Origin: Actinophytocola sp.
GTDB lineage: Bacteria; Actinomycetota; Actinomycetes; Mycobacteriales; Pseudonocardiaceae
Assembly (NCBI GenBank): GCA_009377475.1
Contig: WHTY01000004.1
Location: 1 to 64,000 of the forward strand
Length of the DNA stretch: 64,000 bases
Reading direction: 5' to 3'
Below are positions 60,335 to 64,000 of the stretch, piece after piece; position 1 is the stretch's first letter, and each line of letters opens with the position of its first letter. The position numbers were made by a program, and so were the translations under genes. A model generated the notes under the pieces. It ran no database searches and was not told where the DNA came from. It was given only the letters and a program-made list of their open reading frames with translations.

Positions 60335-60949
60335 GTGACCACCGAATCGGGGACAACCCACAGTGGTACGGAGGACCGGGTACACCGGATGTGCCCGGAA
60401 TTGGTGCTGTGCGCGCTCGACGAGGCGATGACCGAAGCGTGGCAGTTTGTCGCGACGACGGGGCGTGCCCGGGTCCGGGTGCACCAGGGTTCGGTGCTCG
60501 ACGTTTCCGCGCACGCCGTCGTCAGCCCCGCCAACTCGCAGGGCTGGATGCGGGGCGGGATCGACGCGATCTACTCCCGTGCGTTTCCGGGCGTTGAGCA
60601 GCACGTTCGCAGCGCGGTGCTGACGTATCACGGCGGGGAGCTGCCGGTCGGGCAGGCCGTCGTCGTGCCGACAGGGGAGCCGCAACCCGCGTGGCTGATC
60701 AGCGCGCCGACAATGCGCAACCCCGGCGAGTGGCTGCCCGCCGACACGGTGCACCCCTACCTCGCCGCGCGGGCGGTGTTCGAGTTCTGGCGCGGCGGCG
60801 AGGTGGAACACGGCGTCAGCGCGCGGGGCGCCATCGACGTGATCGCGATGCCCGGCCTCGGCACCGGCGTCGGCGGTGTCGCACCGGCGAACTGCGCGCG
60901 GCAGGTGGCGGCGGCGTGGGACGAGGTGTTCGGCCAGTTGACCGCCTGA
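60335..60949 (+). CDS. Macro domain (ADP-ribose binding) protein
   Basis: A 204-residue protein, mostly a macro domain. ADP-ribose contacts are VVSPANSQGWMRGGIDAIY (the Asn and Gly loop), the strand LISAPTMRNPGEW, and the second loop IAMPGLGTGVGGVAP. It should bind ADP-ribose, or remove it from proteins or from O-acetyl-ADP-ribose. The catalytic Asn-Ala-Asn of MacroD is PAN here, so activity is uncertain. Acidic 20-residue N-terminus. GTG start with GGAG close upstream. No DarT or other partner next to it. Confidence 0.82.
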   Translation: MTTESGTTHSGTEDRVHRMCPELVLCALDEAMTEAWQFVATTGRARVRVHQGSVLDVSAHAVVSPANSQGWMRGGIDAIYSRAFPGVEQHVRSAVLTYHGGELPVGQAVVVPTGEPQPAWLISAPTMRNPGEWLPADTVHPYLAARAVFEFWRGGEVEHGVSARGAIDVIAMPGLGTGVGGVAPANCARQVAAAWDEVFGQLTA

Positions 60950-61196
60950 GCGAATCGACAGCTCCGGCCCAGGTCGACAAGGGTCGTTTCCGCCTCGACG
61001 TCCGGTGGCACCCTGCTCACCAGACGTCACAACACCTGGTGATCACCTTGCGGAAAACGACGAATCCGGCGGACACTGGCGTGTGAGAACCGCGTGAATT
61101 CGGTGCCGTTGGTCACAGCGCCGATACGGCAGGGCAGCTTGCTGTTTTCATCGAATCCCATCGCAGTGTTGATCGGTGAGGCCAAGGGAGGCTTCG

Positions 61197-62129
61197 ATGG
61201 CGAGGGTGCGCGAGCTGTCCCCGTACGTCGAGCTTGACCGGGACCAGTGGCGCGAGCTTCGCCGGTCGACGCCGCTGCCGCTGACAGCGGAGGAACTGGT
61301 CCGGTTGCGCGGACTCGGCGAGCAAGTCGATCTCGCCGAGGTCGCCGACGTCTATCTCCCGCTGTCCCGCCTGATCAACCTCCAGGTCGCCGCCCGACAG
61401 CAGTTGTACGAGGTGACGACGACGTTCCTCGGTGAGGACACCCGAGGCACCAAGGTCCCGTTCGTCATCGGCATCGCGGGCAGCGTCGCGGTCGGCAAGT
61501 CGACGACCGCCCGCATCCTGCGAACGCTGCTCGCGCGGTGGTCCGACCACCCGCGCGTCGACCTCGTCACCACCGACGGCTTCCTGTACCCGCGCGCCGA
61601 ACTGATCCGGCGCGGGATCATGCACCGCAAGGGCTTCCCGGAGAGCTACGACCGCAGGGCGCTGCTGCGCTTCGTCACCGATGTCAAGTCCGGCGCGGAC
61701 GAGGTCGGCGCGCCGGTGTACTCGCACAAGCTCTACGACCGGCTCGCCGGGGAGGAACACGTCGTCCGTCGGCCGGACATCCTGATCGTCGAAGGCCTGA
61801 ACGTGCTGCAACCGCACCCCCGGCTCGCGGTGTCCGACCTGTTCGACTTCTCGCTGTACGTCGACGCGCACACCGACGACATCAAGCAGTGGTACATCGA
61901 CCGCTTCCTGACGCTGCGCGACACCGCGTTCGCCGACCCCGAGTCGCACTTCCACCACTTCGCGGGCCTGGACGACGAGGAAGCGCGCGTCGAGGCCGAA
62001 CACCTGTGGACCACGATCAACGAGCCGAACCTGATCGAGAACATCCTGCCGACGCGCCCGCGCGCGACGCTGGTGCTGCGCAAGGACTCGGACCACTCGA
62101 TCAACCGGGTGCGGCTGCGGAAGCTGTAG
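61197..62129 (+). CDS. coaA: Pantothenate kinase, type I
   Basis: A 310-residue kinase for the first step of coenzyme A synthesis. Walker A is [17 protein letters not shown], the base motif [15 protein letters not shown], and the pantothenate/CoA feedback site includes [10 protein letters not shown] and SHKLYDRL. The C-terminus [11 protein letters not shown] is standard for CoaA. The start ATG at 61197 has GGGAGG upstream. Free-standing gene. Confidence 0.95.
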   Translation: MARVRELSPYVELDRDQWRELRRSTPLPLTAEELVRLRGLGEQVDLAEVADVYLPLSRLINLQVAARQQLYEVTTTFLGEDTRGTKVPFVIGIAGSVAVGKSTTARILRTLLARWSDHPRVDLVTTDGFLYPRAELIRRGIMHRKGFPESYDRRALLRFVTDVKSGADEVGAPVYSHKLYDRLAGEEHVVRRPDILIVEGLNVLQPHPRLAVSDLFDFSLYVDAHTDDIKQWYIDRFLTLRDTAFADPESHFHHFAGLDDEEARVEAEHLWTTINEPNLIENILPTRPRATLVLRKDSDHSINRVRLRKL

Positions 62130-62229
62130 CGCCCTGCGGCGCTGACGGCGCTGACGGCGGTCGCGGGGCCGTGTGGCCGCGCTGTGCCGGTGTGGCGCTG
62201 GCCTCTGTCCGTCGTGAGACGCTGCAGTG

Positions 62230-63087
62230 ATGCAGCGGATCCTCCTCGTAGTGGTGGTGCTGATGGGCGTGTTGGGCGCGATCGTCGGCGGCATGTATGT
62301 CGCGCAGCGCAGCCTGATTTACCACCCGTCGCCCGGCCCGCTACCGAGCGCGTCCGACGTGCTGCCCGGCGGAGAGGACGTCACGCTGCACACCAGCGAC
62401 GGGCTCGCGCTGTCGGCGTGGTTCTTCCCCGCCAACGGCTCGGCTAATGACGCCGGCACCGACGGCGCGGCGGACGCCGAGACCTCGCCAGTGGTGCTGG
62501 TCGCGCAGGGCAACGGCGGCAACCGGGGCGGCCGCGTCGACCTCGCCCGGGCGTTGACGCGGCACGACATCTCGGTCCTGCTGTTCGACTACCGGGGTTA
62601 CGGCGGAAACCAGGGCGACCCCACCGAGGACGGCCTCGCCCGCGACGTCCGGGCTGCCTATGGCTACCTCGTCTCGGAACGCGACGTGCCGCGCGAGCGG
62701 CTGTTCTACTTCGGCGAGAGCCTTGGCAGCGGCGTCGTCAGCGAACTGGCGACCGAACATCCACCGGCCGGGATGCTGCTTCGGTCACCGTTCCCCGACC
62801 TCGCCGCCGTCGGCTCGGAGCACTACCCGTGGCTTCCGGTGCGCCTGCTGCTCAAGGACCGCTACCCCGTGGCGGACAACGTGTCCGCGCTCGACGACGT
62901 CCCGATGGTCGTCGTCTACGGCACGGACGACTCGATCGTGCCGCCCGCGCTGAGCGAACAGGTGGCGGCGGCGGCGGACATGCGGCGAGTCGCGGTCGAG
63001 GGAGCGGGCCACAACGACCGGGTGCTGCTGGACGGACCCGAGCTGATCGGCGCCCTGGTGGAGCTCGTCGCGTCGACTACGCGCTAG
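62230..63087 (+). CDS. Membrane-anchored alpha/beta hydrolase (BEM46-like)
   Basis: A 285-residue protein with an N-terminal hydrophobic helix (ILLVVVVLMGVLGAIVGGMY) that probably anchors it, and an alpha/beta hydrolase domain. LLFDYRGYGGNQG follows the oxyanion strand; nucleophile elbow FYFGESLGSGVVSEL; acid VVYGTDDSIVPP; His in VEGAGHNDRVLL. It is close to ABHD13/BEM46-type hydrolases of unknown substrate. The ATG at 62230 follows directly on a GTG (62227); either could start it. Confidence 0.85.
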   Translation: MQRILLVVVVLMGVLGAIVGGMYVAQRSLIYHPSPGPLPSASDVLPGGEDVTLHTSDGLALSAWFFPANGSANDAGTDGAADAETSPVVLVAQGNGGNRGGRVDLARALTRHDISVLLFDYRGYGGNQGDPTEDGLARDVRAAYGYLVSERDVPRERLFYFGESLGSGVVSELATEHPPAGMLLRSPFPDLAAVGSEHYPWLPVRLLLKDRYPVADNVSALDDVPMVVVYGTDDSIVPPALSEQVAAAADMRRVAVEGAGHNDRVLLDGPELIGALVELVASTTR

Positions 63088-63266
63088 CCGTGCCGTTGCG
63101 CCGTCCGTGGGACTGTTGTGGTTCGAACGGGGGAACTAAGTCCCTGATTTCCAGTCCTTTGGCCTATACCGGAGGCATGCTGTGTGGCCCGACTCTTGAG
63201 GCTGCACGCAGTCGTGCGGCTGACGGACAACCGCACGGCTGAACCACCCGATCCTGGAGGAAGCCG

Positions 63267-63425
63267 ATGTTCAGCGCCATCCTGACGTGGGCAGGCGCCA
63301 TCCTCGGCATCGCCGTCCTGCTCGCCATGGCCTTCGGACCCGCCGTCGCCGATTTCGACGCGAGCTGGCTGAAGCGCCACTTCCGGCGTCGCGCCCACCG
63401 CCAGAACCACTCCGAGGTCGGCTGA
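63267..63425 (+). CDS. Small membrane protein, 52 residues
   Basis: ATG at 63267 with GGAGGA 6 nt upstream. Residues 4-28 form one hydrophobic helix (AILTWAGAILGIAVLLAMAF), followed by a strongly basic tail (WLKRHFRRRAHRQNH). Short single-helix proteins of this type are often missed in annotation. The good ribosome site and coding-like third positions support it. Function unknown. Confidence 0.65.
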   Translation: MFSAILTWAGAILGIAVLLAMAFGPAVADFDASWLKRHFRRRAHRQNHSEVG

Positions 63426-63558
63426 GCCGCATCCCGAGCAGCGCCATGACCTGCTGGTTCCTGAGACGCGCCTGTGAAATCGCGCGCATCGGGCATTTCC
63501 TGTCGCGCTCGTACGTTGGGATGGGCGACGGACCCTTTCGCTGAAAGGCGGACAACCC

Positions 63559-64000
63559 ATGACAACCGCATTCGCACAGAACCAGCCGAGGAACCTGCCC
63601 GCGCTGCCCAGTGGCTGGCCCATCGGCTCGTACGAGACGTATGCGGAAGCCCAGCACGCCGTTGACCACCTCGCCGACGAGGACTTCCCCGTCGCGGACG
63701 TCACCATCGTCGGCGTGGAACCGATGCTGGTCGAGCGCATCGCCGCCCGCCTCACCTGGGGCAAGGTGTTGACGCGTGGCGCGCTCTCCGGCGCATGGTT
63801 CGGGCTCTTCGTCGGGTTGCTCTTGAGTTTGTTCTCTCCCGAAGCTGGCCTCACCCCCATTGTGATCGGTCTGGTCGCTGGTATGGGCTTCGCGATGGTG
63901 TTCGCCGCCGTCGGCTACGGCTCACAGCGCGGACAGCGGGACTTCACCTCGACGAGCCAGCTCGTCGCGCAGCGCTACGACGTGCTGTGCCAGCCGCGCA
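63559..64000 (+). CDS. General stress protein 17M-like (YflT domain) membrane protein, partial
   Basis: An open frame of at least 147 residues that runs past the window end. The N-terminal LPSGWPIGSYETYAEAQHAV and VADVTIVGVEP match the YflT / general stress protein 17M domain. Two hydrophobic glycine-rich helices follow (GALSGAWFGLFVGLLLSLF; PIVIGLVAGMGFAMVFAAVG). Such proteins are stress-induced in actinobacteria and Bacillus; function unknown. AAAGGCGG lies about 8 nt before the ATG. Confidence 0.8.
   Translation, partial: MTTAFAQNQPRNLPALPSGWPIGSYETYAEAQHAVDHLADEDFPVADVTIVGVEPMLVERIAARLTWGKVLTRGALSGAWFGLFVGLLLSLFSPEAGLTPIVIGLVAGMGFAMVFAAVGYGSQRGQRDFTSTSQLVAQRYDVLCQPR

Overview
The window is high-GC actinobacterial chromosome. 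It carries arabinogalactan genes (glf, glfT1, glfT2, dprE1, dprE2, decaprenyl-phosphate phosphoribosyltransferase and its phosphatase), the bacterial proteasome activator gene, WXG100-type genes, and many leaderless GTG/ATG genes. Gene order can be matched to several Mycobacterium tuberculosis blocks (Rv3777-Rv3778c-Rv3780; Rv3781-Rv3783; Rv3789-Rv3791; Rv3806c-Rv3809c; Rv3834c-Rv3838c). The extra sugar genes, the sulfotransferases and the 21-22 bp intergenic repeats point away from Mycobacterium. A Pseudonocardiaceae-type genus is my best guess, by inference only.

Layout. 0.1-2.7 kb: a small type VII secretion-associated group (YbaB-like, EspC-like and WXG proteins plus a membrane protein), followed by tRNA-Ser(UGA). 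3.9-12.3 kb: secreted M28 aminopeptidase, quinone oxidoreductase, lysine-less class V aminotransferase homologue, bpa, secreted transglycosylase, long acyl-CoA dehydrogenase. 12.3-21.1 kb: a complete pseudaminic acid (nonulosonic acid) pathway, pseB, C, F, G, H and I, with a polysaccharide pyruvyltransferase, a coiled-coil protein and a GT29 sialyltransferase-like enzyme. 21.2-38.5 kb: the arabinogalactan locus (wzm, wzt, glfT1, glfT2, a GtrA protein, dprE1, dprE2, ubiA-type transferase, PAP2 phosphatase, glf), interleaved with four PAPS-type sulfotransferase genes, one of them between dprE1 and dprE2. 38.7-42.6 kb: a DUF559-type endonuclease-like gene flanked by inverted 21 bp repeat arrays, an alpha/beta hydrolase lacking its nucleophile serine, an LLM oxidoreductase and a HAD phosphatase. 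42.6-51.4 kb: a second sugar/glycan group (Gfo/Idh dehydrogenase, DegT aminotransferase, LpxA-like acyltransferase, GT4, flippase-like and large polytopic membrane proteins). 51.5-64 kb: mostly housekeeping, with LhgO-type oxidase, serS, haloalkane dehalogenase-like, septum-formation protein, zincin, lipoprotein, phosphoglycerate mutase family, pheA, macro domain, coaA, hydrolase and stress proteins.

How it fits together. The Wzm/Wzt-GlfT1-GlfT2-Glf genes make and export galactan, and DprE1/DprE2 with the UbiA/PAP2 pair supply decaprenyl-phosphoryl-arabinose. The adjoining pse genes should make CMP-pseudaminic acid, and the GT29-like enzyme is the obvious candidate to transfer it. The sulfotransferases suggest that a product of this locus, or a linked glycolipid, is sulfated. 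The most interesting prospect is therefore an envelope glycan locus that joins arabinogalactan with pseudaminylation, pyruvylation and sulfation. DprE1 also has Thr at the position of the benzothiazinone-target Cys.

Many genes start at, or within a few bases of, the predicted transcription start: a TANNNT box lies 6-8 nt before the start codon. I used this to fix several starts. Long palindromic intergenic elements and 21-22 bp tandem arrays recur through the window.
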